Shown: positions 19,940 through 29,026 of the stretch, piece by piece
Layout: every line of letters starts with the position of its first letter
Position numbering within the stretch: position 1 is the first letter of the stretch
From: Phycobacter azelaicus
Lineage (GTDB): Bacteria > Pseudomonadota > Alphaproteobacteria > Rhodobacterales > Rhodobacteraceae
DNA length: 64,000 nucleotides
Direction: 5' to 3'
NCBI RefSeq assembly: GCF_014884385.1
Contig: NZ_WKFH01000003.1
Span: forward strand, 1,440,001-1,504,000
Program-made: the position numbers and the translations under genes
Notes under the pieces: generated by a model
Told to the model about the DNA's origin: nothing
The model's input: only the letters and a program-made list of their open reading frames with translations
The model's database searches: none

Positions 19940-21364
19940 ATGGAGCAAGAGACCGTTCAAGACACGCAGCCCGAGACCCTGACTGAGGATTTGCCAGAGA
20001 ATCTGCCAGATAGCTTGCCGGACAGCCTCTCGCATCTTCTGGGTTGGCTTCTGGCCGAAGCGCAATCAATGGTGACCCTGTTTGTGACTCCGGGCTGGCG
20101 GCAATATCAGCTGTTCCTGATCCTCGGTCTTGCTCTGTCGGCCTATCTGGTAAAGCTGGTCACGCGCGGCGGTTGGGATCGCTGGGCGCACCGGCGCGCG
20201 GGCTGGCCCAAATGGCGGCTGCGGGTGCTGCTTCATGTGCTGCGGCGGCTGACGCTAATCTACTTCGTTGTGTTTTCCTGGAGCCTTTATTGGGTGATGC
20301 AAGAGGTCACCTGGCCCTCACGTAGCTACCTGATCGGAATCGCGGCCACGGTGGCGACGGCCTGGCTGCTGATAGGGTTTCTGGCCCGGCTGGTGCGCAA
20401 TCACACGCTGCGGCGGATTTTTACCTGGAGCCTCTGGATCTATGCGACGCTTTTTGCGCTGAACCTGGTCGACGATGTGGCTGCGGCGCTCGACAGCATC
20501 GCCATCACCTTTGGCCAGATGCACCTTTCGGTGTTGGCGGTTCTCAAGGCACTGATGCTGGCGGCGGTCTTGCTCACTCTGGCGCGGCTTGGGTCCAATG
20601 CGGCCACGCGGGGGCTCAAAGGCAACAGCGATATTTCCCCTTCGATGCAAGTGTTGATTGGCAAGGGGATTCAGCTGGCTCTTTATGGTCTTGCGATCGT
20701 AGTTAGCATCCGCGCGATCGGGTTTGACCTGACGGGGCTGGCAGTCCTGTCCGGTGCGGTGGGCGTCGGCATCGGTTTCGGCCTGCAGAAGGTCGTTTCG
20801 AACCTCGTGTCCGGGATCATCATCCTGATGGACCGGTCGATCAAACCGGGGGATGTGATTTCCCTAGGAGAGACCTTTGGCTGGATCAATGCACTGGGCG
20901 CACGCTATGTCTCGGTGGTGACGCGGGATGGGCGCGAGTACCTGATTCCGAACGAGGATCTCATCACCTCGCAGGTGGTGAACTGGTCCCACTCCGACCG
21001 CTATGTGCGGCTCGATATCAATTTTGGTACGGCCTATGGAGACGATCCGCACAAAGTGCGTAAGGTCGCCATCGCGGCGGCGCGCTCGGTCAGCCGGGTG
21101 CTATCGACCCCCGGCAAGGCGCCGGTTTGCCATATCGTTGGCTTTGGTGACAGCAGCGTCGACTACGTGCTGCGCTTCTGGATCGGCGATCCGACCTCTG
21201 GCCTCACCAATATCCGGGGCAACGTCTATCTGGCGCTTTGGGATGCCTTTCAGGCCGAGGGCATATCGATTCCCTTCCCGCAGCGAGAGATGCGTGTCCT
21301 GAACGAACCTTTGACCGTAGCCGAAGGCGCATCTGCACCACCTCGGACAGTGCCAAGCGACTGA
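19940..21364 (+). CDS. MscS-type mechanosensitive ion channel
   Basis: 474 residues. After an acidic N-terminal stretch with near-repeats (LPENLPDSLPDSL), several TM segments lead to the MscS pore helix and beta domain: GAVGVGIGFGLQKVVSNLVSG, then MDRSIKPGDVISLGETFGW and YLIPNEDLITSQVVNWS. It releases solutes under hypo-osmotic shock. The chosen ATG (MEQETVQD) has only a weak RBS, and in-frame starts up to 19802 exist but sit in non-conserved sequence overlapping the leuC promoter side. Likely monocistronic. Confidence 0.88.
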   Translation: MEQETVQDTQPETLTEDLPENLPDSLPDSLSHLLGWLLAEAQSMVTLFVTPGWRQYQLFLILGLALSAYLVKLVTRGGWDRWAHRRAGWPKWRLRVLLHVLRRLTLIYFVVFSWSLYWVMQEVTWPSRSYLIGIAATVATAWLLIGFLARLVRNHTLRRIFTWSLWIYATLFALNLVDDVAAALDSIAITFGQMHLSVLAVLKALMLAAVLLTLARLGSNAATRGLKGNSDISPSMQVLIGKGIQLALYGLAIVVSIRAIGFDLTGLAVLSGAVGVGIGFGLQKVVSNLVSGIIILMDRSIKPGDVISLGETFGWINALGARYVSVVTRDGREYLIPNEDLITSQVVNWSHSDRYVRLDINFGTAYGDDPHKVRKVAIAAARSVSRVLSTPGKAPVCHIVGFGDSSVDYVLRFWIGDPTSGLTNIRGNVYLALWDAFQAEGISIPFPQREMRVLNEPLTVAEGASAPPRTVPSD

Positions 21365-21470
21365 ACCAAAGGCGGCTTTGATCCCTCTTTTGCGCCTGCG
21401 GCAGCGCAGCGAAGCTTGATTGAAAACAGCCCTCCGGCTTGCTACATTAACAGTATCACCAGCGCCGGGG

Positions 21471-21917
21471 ATGTCGGCGCGCTGCAAGGAGGACACTGTC
21501 CTGTCACCCGAAACCCTGGCGGCCGCTGCCGCTGACACCGAGGCCGCCGTGACGGCGACCAAGACACGCCCCAGCAGCGAGGTGCTGATGGCGCGGATCC
21601 TTTCCTCACTTGATGACGACAAGGCCGAAGAGGTTGTGCAGATTGATTTGCGCGGCAAGTCTGCCATTGGCGATTTCATGGTCATCGCTTCGGGCCGTTC
21701 GACCCGGCAGGTGGCCGCGATGGCGGAAAAGCTGACAGACCGGCTCAAGCAGGAGTACGGCATCATCAGCAAGGTCGAGGGCAAGGATACCGGCGACTGG
21801 GTGTTGATCGATACGGGCGACGTGATCGTCCATATCTTCCGCCCCGAAGTGCGTGAGTTCTACCAGCTGGAAAAGATGTGGGTTCCCGGCGCGGCCAGCG
21901 CGGCGACCGGCAACTGA
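21471..21917 (+). CDS. rsfS: Ribosome silencing factor RsfS (DUF143)
   Basis: 148 residues from the ATG at 21471. The core (ILSSLDDDKAEEVVQIDL, GDFMVIASGRSTRQVAAMA, GKDTGDWVLIDTGDVIVHIF, REFYQLEKMW) is the RsfS/Iojap fold, which binds ribosomal protein L14 and blocks subunit joining in slow growth. The start is uncertain. A strong AAGGAGG at 21486-21492 lies inside this frame and is best placed for a CTG codon at 21501, which would give 138 residues and still keep the whole domain. It precedes rlmH, its usual neighbour. Confidence 0.93.
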   Translation: MSARCKEDTVLSPETLAAAAADTEAAVTATKTRPSSEVLMARILSSLDDDKAEEVVQIDLRGKSAIGDFMVIASGRSTRQVAAMAEKLTDRLKQEYGIISKVEGKDTGDWVLIDTGDVIVHIFRPEVREFYQLEKMWVPGAASAATGN

Positions 21918-21994
21918 TCCGGTAAACGGGGCGCGTTCCGTAAGCCGCCCCACAACTGTTCCGGGCGTCGGCCCCGGAGGACAGGATCAGTGTC

Positions 21995-22465
21995 ATGCGT
22001 GTCCATATCTACGCGGTCGGGCGACTCCGCTCTGGCCCGGAAAAGTCTCTGATCGACGATTATCTGACGCGCTTTGACCGCACCGGCCGGGCGCTGGGTC
22101 TTGGGCCTGCCCGCGTGATCGAGGTCGAGGACAAGAAGAACCTCGGCATGGGGGCCGAAGCGGATCTTCTGCGCAAGGCGCTGCCCAAGGGCGCGGTGGT
22201 CTGCACGCTGGATGAGCGCGGAAAGCTACTGTCCTCCCCTGATTTTGCAGACAAGATGGCAGGCTGGCGGGACAGTGGCCGGCAGGATCTGGCGCTGATC
22301 ATCGGCGGTGCGGATGGGATTGACCCAAGCCTGCGCGCCGAGGCGGATTTCTCCATCTCGTTCGGCAAGATGGTCTGGCCGCATATGCTGGTCCGGGTGA
22401 TGCTGGCCGAGCAGATCTACCGCGCCGCCACCATCCTGTCTGGAAGCCCCTATCACCGCAGCTGA
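21995..22465 (+). CDS. rlmH: 23S rRNA pseudouridine-1915 N3-methyltransferase
   Basis: 156 residues, a SPOUT (trefoil-knot) methyltransferase that methylates pseudouridine 1915 of 23S rRNA using S-adenosylmethionine on assembled 70S ribosomes. Family marks: DERGKLLSSPDFADK, the knot segment LIIGGADGIDPSLR, and the C terminus ILSGSPYHRS. It lies 77 bases after rsfS in the conserved rsfS-rlmH order. It is convergent with the next gene, with only six bases between stops. Confidence 0.96.
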   Translation: MRVHIYAVGRLRSGPEKSLIDDYLTRFDRTGRALGLGPARVIEVEDKKNLGMGAEADLLRKALPKGAVVCTLDERGKLLSSPDFADKMAGWRDSGRQDLALIIGGADGIDPSLRAEADFSISFGKMVWPHMLVRVMLAEQIYRAATILSGSPYHRS

Positions 22466-22471
22466 GGCGGT

Positions 22472-22831
22472 CTAGGGCAGGGTCAGGCGAAAGAGCTCAT
22501 CCTCCCAGCCATCCACATTACAACGCGCCTGAATCATGACGGATGTGGCGCCTTCGGGCAGCGTGATCCCACCCAGGCTGCGGGTAAAAGGCTGCTCGTT
22601 CACATGCGGATGGGCCAGTACACGCAGTCCCAGCTCAGTCCCGTCATTATCCAAGACCCGCCAACCGTCGGCATAGTGATCCCAGCCAGTGTCGGGATGC
22701 GACAGCGTCACGCTGATGGTCCACGTGCCGCCGTTTTGCCGCGCGGTGGCTTGTTCGACCCGGGGGGCATCTGCAAAAGCGGGCAGTGCGGTGCAAAGGT
22801 TGAAATACAGGAATAACAAAGCGGTTTTCAT
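22472..22831 (-). CDS. Small secreted protein of unknown function
   Basis: 119 residues. A clear signal peptide (MKTALLFLYFNLCTALPAFA, cleavage after AFA-DA) is followed by ~100 residues with TISVTLSHPDTGWDHYADGW and EQPFTRSLGGITLPEGATS, predicted beta-rich and periplasmic. Similar small proteins occur in Rhodobacteraceae without a named function. An upstream in-frame start exists, but the ATG at 22831 uniquely yields the signal peptide. Confidence 0.7.
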   Translation of the reverse strand: MKTALLFLYFNLCTALPAFADAPRVEQATARQNGGTWTISVTLSHPDTGWDHYADGWRVLDNDGTELGLRVLAHPHVNEQPFTRSLGGITLPEGATSVMIQARCNVDGWEDELFRLTLP

Positions 22832-22871
22832 GGCCCGTAGGATAGGCCCAGACTTGGCAGCGGCGAAATCA

Positions 22872-23603
22872 CTATGCCGTGTCTTTTTCGGTCGTTCGCT
22901 TTGTCTCCGGCGGAATGCGCAGGAGCACGCTGCGCGATTGGGAGGCAAATTCGCGCCGGTAGAGCACGGCGATGGTGATCAGCGTTGCCAGAATCAGTGG
23001 GATCGCGCCTGCCAGCCAGGCGGCAGAGGCCAGAGCGAAATAGGTGCAGCGCATGCCGCGATTGAAGCTCCGGGCTGCCGTGATCGATAGATCTGCCGCC
23101 TGTGCTGCGCGGGGCAGAGCGAGCGGGTTCTCTGCATCATTAGGAACGGCAGCCATCAGCACCGAGCAGTAGCCAAAAAGCCGGTGGGCCCAGACGTATT
23201 TCAGGAAGGCGTTTGCCAGGAACAGCAGGATCGTCAAGATCTTCACCTCCCAGACAAAGGCGGGGGCACTGTCTTGGATCAGGTCTTCCGCAACTCCGGC
23301 TAACTCCTCGGTGTTGCCGATCAGTGCCAGCCCGCCACCCATGGCGATCATTGCAGCAGAGGCAAAGAACGTAGTGCCCTGGCGCAAGCCGCTGATCAGC
23401 TGCGCATCGAACATGCGAGGCTGGCGCGTCACCATCTGGACCATCCAGTCGCGTCGGAAATCCGCCATCAGATAGGAAACAGAGGGTTTTCCGGCTGGTG
23501 GATTTTCGATCCGCCAGCCAATCCAGATCCAGCCCGCGACAATCAGTGTCAGTGCGGCATAATCCAGCGGAGAAAACAGGGCGATACGGTCTATCCAATT
23601 CAT
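22872..23603 (-). CDS. DUF599 family membrane protein
   Basis: 243 residues. The first TM segment (LDYAALTLIVAGWIWIGW) and the segment SVSYLMADFRRDWMVQMVTRQPR with RMFDAQLISGLRQGTTFFAS are characteristic of DUF599, found in Proteobacteria and in plants. About four TM helices, inner membrane, function unknown. It lies 40 bases upstream of the small secreted gene on the same strand, so they may be cotranscribed. Confidence 0.85.
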   Translation of the reverse strand: MNWIDRIALFSPLDYAALTLIVAGWIWIGWRIENPPAGKPSVSYLMADFRRDWMVQMVTRQPRMFDAQLISGLRQGTTFFASAAMIAMGGGLALIGNTEELAGVAEDLIQDSAPAFVWEVKILTILLFLANAFLKYVWAHRLFGYCSVLMAAVPNDAENPLALPRAAQAADLSITAARSFNRGMRCTYFALASAAWLAGAIPLILATLITIAVLYRREFASQSRSVLLRIPPETKRTTEKDTA

Positions 23604-23685
23604 GCCGCCACCCTAGCGGAGCAACTGGTCCCTTGCCAGATGGTGTGAATTGGTAATATAATTTTACCAAAGAGGAGAGCCCGCC

Positions 23686-25134
23686 ATGGAAATGCCAGCC
23701 CCGGATCCCGCCATCCTTTCGCGCAAAGCCCATCTGGCGGCGCGCCTGTCAAAGGTCCTGCCCGCAGATGCCCTGATCGTGGATGAAGCTGAAACCCGCG
23801 CCTACGAATGCGATGCGCTGACGGCCTACAAATGCCCGCCTCTGCTGGCGGTGCTGCCGCGAAACACCAAAGAAGTCTCGGACGTATTGCGCATCTGCCA
23901 TGAGGAAGGCGTCCCCGTGGTGCCGCGCGGATCGGGAACGTCGCTGGCCGGGGGGGCGCTGCCGACTGCCGATAGCGTGATCCTGGGTGTGGCTCGCATG
24001 AACGACGTGCTGGAAACCGATTACGAGAACCGCATCATCCGGGTGCAGACCGGGCGCACCAACCTCAGCGTTTCCGGCGCGGTGGAGGAAGAGGATTTCT
24101 TCTATGCCCCCGATCCCTCAAGCCAACTGGCCTGCGCCATTGCCGGCAATATCGCGATGAATTCGGGTGGGGCGCATTGCCTCAAATACGGCGTTACAAC
24201 CAACAACCTGATGGGTGTCACCATGGTGATGATGGACGGCACCGTGGTCGAGATTGGCGGCGCGCACCTTGATGCGGGCGGCTTGGATCTCTTGGGCGTG
24301 ATCTGCGGTAGCGAGGGGCAGCTTGGCGTGGTGACCGAGGCGACCCTGCGTATCCTGCGCAAACCCGAAGGCGCGCGCCCGGTGCTGATCGGCTATGACA
24401 GCAACGAGGTGGCGGGCGCCTGCGTGTCCGACATAATCAAGGCGGGCGTCCTGCCCGTTGCCATCGAGTTCATGGATCGTCCTTGCATCGAGGCCTGCGA
24501 GGCCTTTGCCAAGGCGGGCTACCCCATGTGCGAGGCCCTGCTGATCATCGAGGTCGAAGGCAGCGATGCGGAAATCGACGCGCAACTGGCGGTGATCAAA
24601 GAGATCGCCCAGTCCCACAACCCGGTTGAGCTTCGCGAGGCAACCGACGCGGATGAGGCCGCGCGGATCTGGCTGGGCCGCAAATCCGCCTTTGGCGCCA
24701 TGGGGCAGATCAACGACTACATGTGTTTGGATGGCACCATCCCGGTGTCCTCTCTGCCTTATGTGCTGCGCCGTATAGGTGAGCTGAGCCAGCAATTCGG
24801 CCTCGCCGTGGCCAATGTTTTTCATGCGGGCGACGGTAACATGCATCCTCTGATCCTGTTTGACGCCAACAAGCCCGGCGATCTTGAACTCTGTGAAGAG
24901 TTCGGCGCCGAGATCCTGAAGCTTTGTGTCGAGGTGGGTGGCTGTCTCACTGGCGAACATGGCGTCGGCATCGAAAAGCGTGACCTGATGCTGCATCAGT
25001 ACACGGCTGAGGATCTGGAGGCACAGTTGAGGGTCAAGGATGTCTTTGACCCGCAGTGGCTGCTCAATCCGGCCAAGGTCTTCCCGCTGTCAGTGACACA
25101 AAACCGCCGCGCGCCCGCCCTGGCGGCGGAATGA
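23686..25134 (+). CDS. glcD: Glycolate oxidase subunit GlcD, FAD-linked
   Basis: 482 residues. FAD-binding PCMH domain (VVPRGSGTSLAGGALP, then CAIAGNIAMNSGGAHCLKYG) and the FAD-oxidase C-terminal domain with VFHAGDGNMHPLILFD and GCLTGEHGVGIEKRDLM. It forms the catalytic FAD subunit of the membrane-associated glycolate oxidase GlcDEF, producing glyoxylate and passing electrons to quinone through GlcF. RBS GAGGAGAG precedes the ATG. It is the first gene of the glcD-glcE-CPCC-glcF cluster. Confidence 0.96.
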   Translation: MEMPAPDPAILSRKAHLAARLSKVLPADALIVDEAETRAYECDALTAYKCPPLLAVLPRNTKEVSDVLRICHEEGVPVVPRGSGTSLAGGALPTADSVILGVARMNDVLETDYENRIIRVQTGRTNLSVSGAVEEEDFFYAPDPSSQLACAIAGNIAMNSGGAHCLKYGVTTNNLMGVTMVMMDGTVVEIGGAHLDAGGLDLLGVICGSEGQLGVVTEATLRILRKPEGARPVLIGYDSNEVAGACVSDIIKAGVLPVAIEFMDRPCIEACEAFAKAGYPMCEALLIIEVEGSDAEIDAQLAVIKEIAQSHNPVELREATDADEAARIWLGRKSAFGAMGQINDYMCLDGTIPVSSLPYVLRRIGELSQQFGLAVANVFHAGDGNMHPLILFDANKPGDLELCEEFGAEILKLCVEVGGCLTGEHGVGIEKRDLMLHQYTAEDLEAQLRVKDVFDPQWLLNPAKVFPLSVTQNRRAPALAAE

Positions 25135-25177
25135 CCCGGCGCCCTCAGAAACAGTCTAGATAAGTTTGGAACAGACC

Positions 25178-26302
25178 ATGATGCGACCCGAAAGCGAGGC
25201 CGATCTGGCCCGTATGATCGCCGAGGCCAAGGGGCCGCTCAACATCGAAGGCGGCGGTACCCGTGGCATGGATGTCGAGGGAGAGACCCTGTCCCTGTCG
25301 GCCCTGAGCGGCGTTGAACTCTATGAGCCCGGCGCGCTGACGCTGGTGGCCAAAGCCGGAACACCCGTGTCCGAGATTGAAGAGCTGCTGGCGGGCGAGA
25401 ACCAGCGCCTTGCATTCGAGCCAGCCGATTATCGCGGGTTGCTGGGGACGGAAGGCGCGCCCACGATCGGCGGGGTTTTCGCCGGCAATATCTCTGGCCC
25501 GCGCCGCATTCAGGCGGGCGCCGCGCGGGACTTCCTTCTGGGCGTGCGCTTCGTCGATGGTGTCGGCCAGATCGTCAAGAACGGTGGTCGGGTGATGAAG
25601 AACGTAACCGGCTATGATCTGGTGAAACTGATGTCGGGGGCACAAGGCACGCTGGGCGTGCTAAGCGAGGTTTCCTTCCAGGTGCTGCCACAGGCCGCCA
25701 GCATGGCAACGGTCTCGGTCTCGGGGCTGGATCTGCCGGGGGCGGTTCGGGTGATGTCGGCGGCGCTGGGCTCGCCTTTTGACGTCACTGGTGCTGCATA
25801 TGACCCAGACAGCATGACGGCCCATATCCGTGTCGAAGGGTTTGCCGAGTCGGTCGACTACCGCTGCGGGGAACTGGTCAAGATCCTTGGGTCACATGGA
25901 AGCGCCGAACGACAGGATGACACCGCCGAACTGTGGCAGGGTATCCGCGATGTCTCGGCCTTTCACGGGCAGAGCGGAGATGTCTGGCGGATCAGCGTGA
26001 AGCCGTCGGATGCGGTGGCACTTGCCCCGCGCCTGGGGGCAACCGCCCTGCAATTCGACTGGGGTGGAGGCCTTGTCTGGGCGCTCATGCCCGAGGGGCG
26101 CGATCTGCGCAAGGCCATGTCCGGTGCAGGAACCGGGATGGAGGCAGTCGCTGGCCATGCAACACTGATCCGCGCCAGCGCTGAGACCCGCACGCGGTTG
26201 CAGCGTTTCGAGCCGCAACCGGCCCCCTTGGCGGCCCTGTCCAAAGGACTGCGTAACCAGTTCGATCCGCGCGGCATTCTGAACCCGGGACTGATGGGAT
26301 GA
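25178..26302 (+). CDS. glcE: Glycolate oxidase subunit GlcE, FAD-binding
   Basis: 374 residues. A shorter FAD-binding PCMH protein (PLNIEGGGTRGM, YEPGALTLVAKAGTPVSEIE, GGVFAGNISGPRRIQAGAAR, GGRVMKNVTGYDLVKLMSG) with a GlcD-like tail ending QFDPRGILNPGLMG. It is an accessory subunit of GlcDEF. Its start is 43 bases after the glcD stop; two adjacent ATGs (25178 and 25181) are possible, with a weak RBS. The stop overlaps the ATG of the CPCC gene, so the two are translationally coupled. Confidence 0.94.
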   Translation: MMRPESEADLARMIAEAKGPLNIEGGGTRGMDVEGETLSLSALSGVELYEPGALTLVAKAGTPVSEIEELLAGENQRLAFEPADYRGLLGTEGAPTIGGVFAGNISGPRRIQAGAARDFLLGVRFVDGVGQIVKNGGRVMKNVTGYDLVKLMSGAQGTLGVLSEVSFQVLPQAASMATVSVSGLDLPGAVRVMSAALGSPFDVTGAAYDPDSMTAHIRVEGFAESVDYRCGELVKILGSHGSAERQDDTAELWQGIRDVSAFHGQSGDVWRISVKPSDAVALAPRLGATALQFDWGGGLVWALMPEGRDLRKAMSGAGTGMEAVAGHATLIRASAETRTRLQRFEPQPAPLAALSKGLRNQFDPRGILNPGLMG

Positions 26303-26607
26303 TCACACGGGGCCGCCGCAAACAGGCCGCACGCCGCACCGCGCGCGCACTGCAGGACAGCGCTCCAAAGATCGCCTGCCATTGTTGCGGCGGTCTGACA
26401 ATTACTGACCGGGGTCGCCATGAGATATGCCCGGTCTGCTTCTGGGAGGATGACCCGGACCAGACACCTGAGCAGGATCTTGGGGGCGCCAACCCCCTGT
26501 CCCTGACAGAGGCGAAAGCCAACTACAGAAACATCGGTGCATGCGAGCCAGCCATGGTGCAATACGTGCGCGCTCCGCGCCCCGAAGAACACTCTCCGGA
26601 GATCTGA
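26299..26607 (+). CDS. CPCC family cysteine-rich protein
   Basis: 102 residues with a basic N-terminal tail and a zinc-ribbon-like motif (CHCCGGLTITDRGRHEICPVCFWEDD), as in the CPCC domain family. It is followed by a conserved SLTEAKANYRNIGACEP segment. Function unknown; metal binding by the four Cys is inferred. It is coupled by overlap to glcE (ATGA) and its stop ends only one base before the glcF start, so it belongs to the glycolate oxidase operon. Confidence 0.85.
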   Translation: MITRGRRKQAARRTARALQDSAPKIACHCCGGLTITDRGRHEICPVCFWEDDPDQTPEQDLGGANPLSLTEAKANYRNIGACEPAMVQYVRAPRPEEHSPEI

Positions 26608-26608
26608 C

Positions 26609-27943
26609 ATGCAGACAGTATTTACAGAAGACCAGCTCAAGGATCCCGGCATTCAGCGCTCGAACGAGATCCTGCGCACCTGCGTTCATTGCGGGTTCTG
26701 CACCGCGACCTGTCCGACCTATCAGGTGCTCGGCGATGAGCTCGACAGCCCGCGCGGGCGGATCTACCTGATCAAGGACATGCTGGAAAACAACCGCGTG
26801 CCTGATGAGAAGACAGTCAAACACATCGATCGCTGCCTGTCCTGTCTGGCGTGCATGACCACTTGCCCGTCGGGGGTGCATTACATGCACCTGATCGACC
26901 ATGCCCGCGCCTATATCGACAAGAATTACAAGCGCCCCTTCACCGACCGCGCCCTGCGCTGGGTGCTGGCACGGATCCTGCCCTATCCGATGCGGTTCCG
27001 CGTGGCCCTGTTCGGTGCGAAACTGGCGCGGCCCTTTCGGGGGTTGATGCCTGATGCCCGCCTGCGCGCGATGCTGGACATGGCGCCAAAAGAGATCCCG
27101 CCGGTCAGCCGCAACGATGATCCGCAAAGCTTTGCCCCCGTTGCCCCGCGCCGTAAACGCGTGGCGTTGATGACGGGCTGCGCGCAAAAAGCGCTCAACA
27201 CCGATATCAATGATGCCACAGTCCGCCTGCTGACGCGGCTTGGCTGCGAGGTGGTCGTGGCCAAGGGCGCGGGCTGCTGCGGGGCGCTGACCCATCACAT
27301 GGGCCGCGAAGACGAAAGTCATGCCACCGCGGCCAAGAACATCCGCGCCTGGTGCGCTGAGATCGACGGCGAGGGGCTGGATGCCATCGTGATCAACACC
27401 TCGGGCTGCGGCACCACGGTGAAGGACTACGGCCATATGTTCCGCAATGATGCCCTTGCAGCGGATGCGGCGCGGGTGTCGGAGCGGGCGATGGATATCT
27501 CGGAACTCCTGATGCAGCTCGACCTGCCCGAGGGCGGCGATAAAGGGCTGACGGTGGCCTATCACGCGGCTTGTTCCTTGCAGCATGGTCAGCAGATCAA
27601 GACGCACCCCAAGACGCTGCTGAAACGCGCCGGCTTCAAGGTGGTGGAGCCGGCCGACAGCCACCTCTGCTGCGGCTCGGCCGGGACCTATAACCTGATG
27701 CAGCCCGAGATTTCGGGGCAGCTCAAGGAACGCAAGGTCAGAACGCTTGAGGCCAAGAATCCCGACCTGATCGCCGCGGGCAATATCGGCTGCATGATGC
27801 AGATCGGATCGGGCACCAAACTGCCCATCGTCCACACGGTAGAACTGCTCGATTGGGCCACGGGAGGCCCCAAGCCCCCTGCGATGATAAAGGGCAACGG
27901 TCACGTCGCGAGCGGAAAAGATCAGGTGCCGATCCTTCGGTGA
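26609..27943 (+). CDS. glcF: Glycolate oxidase iron-sulfur subunit
   Basis: 444 residues. Two ferredoxin-type 4Fe-4S motifs at the N terminus (CVHCGFCTATCP and CLSCLACMTTCP) and two CCG domains (GAGCCGALTHHMG and HLCCGSAGTYN), the heterodisulfide-reductase-like pattern of GlcF/LutA-type proteins. It carries electrons from the flavin subunits to the quinone pool at the inner membrane. The ATG (MQTVFTEDQLKD) follows the CPCC stop; GGAGAT serves as RBS. It is the last gene of the operon. Confidence 0.96.
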   Translation: MQTVFTEDQLKDPGIQRSNEILRTCVHCGFCTATCPTYQVLGDELDSPRGRIYLIKDMLENNRVPDEKTVKHIDRCLSCLACMTTCPSGVHYMHLIDHARAYIDKNYKRPFTDRALRWVLARILPYPMRFRVALFGAKLARPFRGLMPDARLRAMLDMAPKEIPPVSRNDDPQSFAPVAPRRKRVALMTGCAQKALNTDINDATVRLLTRLGCEVVVAKGAGCCGALTHHMGREDESHATAAKNIRAWCAEIDGEGLDAIVINTSGCGTTVKDYGHMFRNDALAADAARVSERAMDISELLMQLDLPEGGDKGLTVAYHAACSLQHGQQIKTHPKTLLKRAGFKVVEPADSHLCCGSAGTYNLMQPEISGQLKERKVRTLEAKNPDLIAAGNIGCMMQIGSGTKLPIVHTVELLDWATGGPKPPAMIKGNGHVASGKDQVPILR

Positions 27944-28052
27944 TCACAGATGTAATTTTTTTATTGGGCCGGGCTGTCTTAGCGCGGCCCTTGCCGTATT
28001 TTCGCCCCAAGCGATACCTATCCTGGCGGCAGGATTGTGAGGGAGAACCGGG

Positions 28053-28862
28053 GTGCGGGGTTGGATTTTTGCGGTATTGGCAGCCTTTCTGCCAGTGATG
28101 GCGTTGGCGGGCGACAGTCGTCTCTTGCGCCTTGATACAACGGACGCGGGCCGCGACTGGGAGGCGGTTGGCCGTCTTGATGTCAACGGTGAGGGCTTTT
28201 GCACAGGCTCGCTCATCGCGCCGGATCTGGTTCTGACCGCTGCGCATTGCCTGTTCGACGGACGCACCGGGCAAAAGATTGCACCCGAAACGATCGAGTT
28301 TCTGGCCGGGTGGCGCAACGGGCGGGCCTCGGCCTATCGTTCGGTGCGGCGGGCAGTTATCCACCCGGACTATGTATACGATGGCGCGGTCTCAACGGGC
28401 CGTGTGCGCAAGGATATCGCGCTGTTGCAGCTGCAACGGCCCATCCGCAATACCACCGTGATCCCGTTCGAGACCGACCGGCGCCCCCGCAAGGGTAGTC
28501 GCATTGGTGTTGTTTCATACGCCCATGACCGGTCCGAGGCACCGTCTTTGCAGGAGGTCTGCGCTGTCACCGCGCAGCAGCAGGGAGTGCTGGTGATGTC
28601 CTGCGATGTGGATTTCGGCTCATCCGGCGCGCCGGTTTTTTCATTCGACGGACAGGTGCCGCGTATCGTTTCGGTCGTCTCGGCCAAGGCCGAGGTGAAC
28701 GGGCAGCGGGTGTCTTTGGGCGCGTCGCTGGGTGAGGAACTGGATCTCTTGCAGGCACAGTTGACGGGCACCCATATCGGCAGCCGCATGCCGTCGGGCG
28801 TAGGTCGTGTTCAGGTGGGCGATGGCCAACGCGCGGGCGGGGCAAAGTTCATCCGCAACTAG
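28053..28862 (+). CDS. Secreted trypsin-like serine protease
   Basis: 269 residues from a GTG start. A signal peptide (WIFAVLAAFLPVMALAG) precedes a chymotrypsin-fold domain with the triad visible: His65 in LTAAHCLF, Asp121 in RKDIALLQL and Ser191 in DFGSSGAPVF. Cys50/66 and Cys170/184 are placed for disulfides. It probably acts in the periplasm or outside the cell; the substrate is unknown. The GSSGAP serine motif places it nearer to the V8/glutamyl-endopeptidase-like bacterial group than to trypsin itself. It appears monocistronic; RBS GGGAGAA precedes the start. Confidence 0.85.
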   Translation: MRGWIFAVLAAFLPVMALAGDSRLLRLDTTDAGRDWEAVGRLDVNGEGFCTGSLIAPDLVLTAAHCLFDGRTGQKIAPETIEFLAGWRNGRASAYRSVRRAVIHPDYVYDGAVSTGRVRKDIALLQLQRPIRNTTVIPFETDRRPRKGSRIGVVSYAHDRSEAPSLQEVCAVTAQQQGVLVMSCDVDFGSSGAPVFSFDGQVPRIVSVVSAKAEVNGQRVSLGASLGEELDLLQAQLTGTHIGSRMPSGVGRVQVGDGQRAGGAKFIRN

Positions 28863-28898
28863 CACTTCAGGGCTTCTGGCGCTCTATGTGCGCAGCCT

Positions 28899-28924
28899 CT
28901 TGAAACGTCATTTTCAATCCATAT
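28899..28924 (+). promoter_or_regulatory. Candidate heat-shock (sigma-32) promoter of hsp20
   Basis: CTTGAAA at 28899-28905 is followed after 13 bases by CCATAT at 28919-28924, matching the RpoH pattern CTTGAAA-N11-15-CCCCAT in the -35 and most of the -10. It lies about 100 bases before the hsp20 start, leaving a GC-rich, foldable leader. Confidence 0.5.
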
Positions 28925-29026
28925 GTCGGTTGTGTCCGGGTCGCCGCCGAGCGGGGCCCGGTGAATACCGCCCGGCCCGATGAGGGCGGGCACGCTTGAA
29001 AATCGCTCTAGGATGAGGATGACACT

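Noticed and set aside
26402..27904. 500-codon minus-strand frame opposite glcF
   Set aside because: Shadow of a high-GC gene with clear iron-sulfur motifs on the plus strand.
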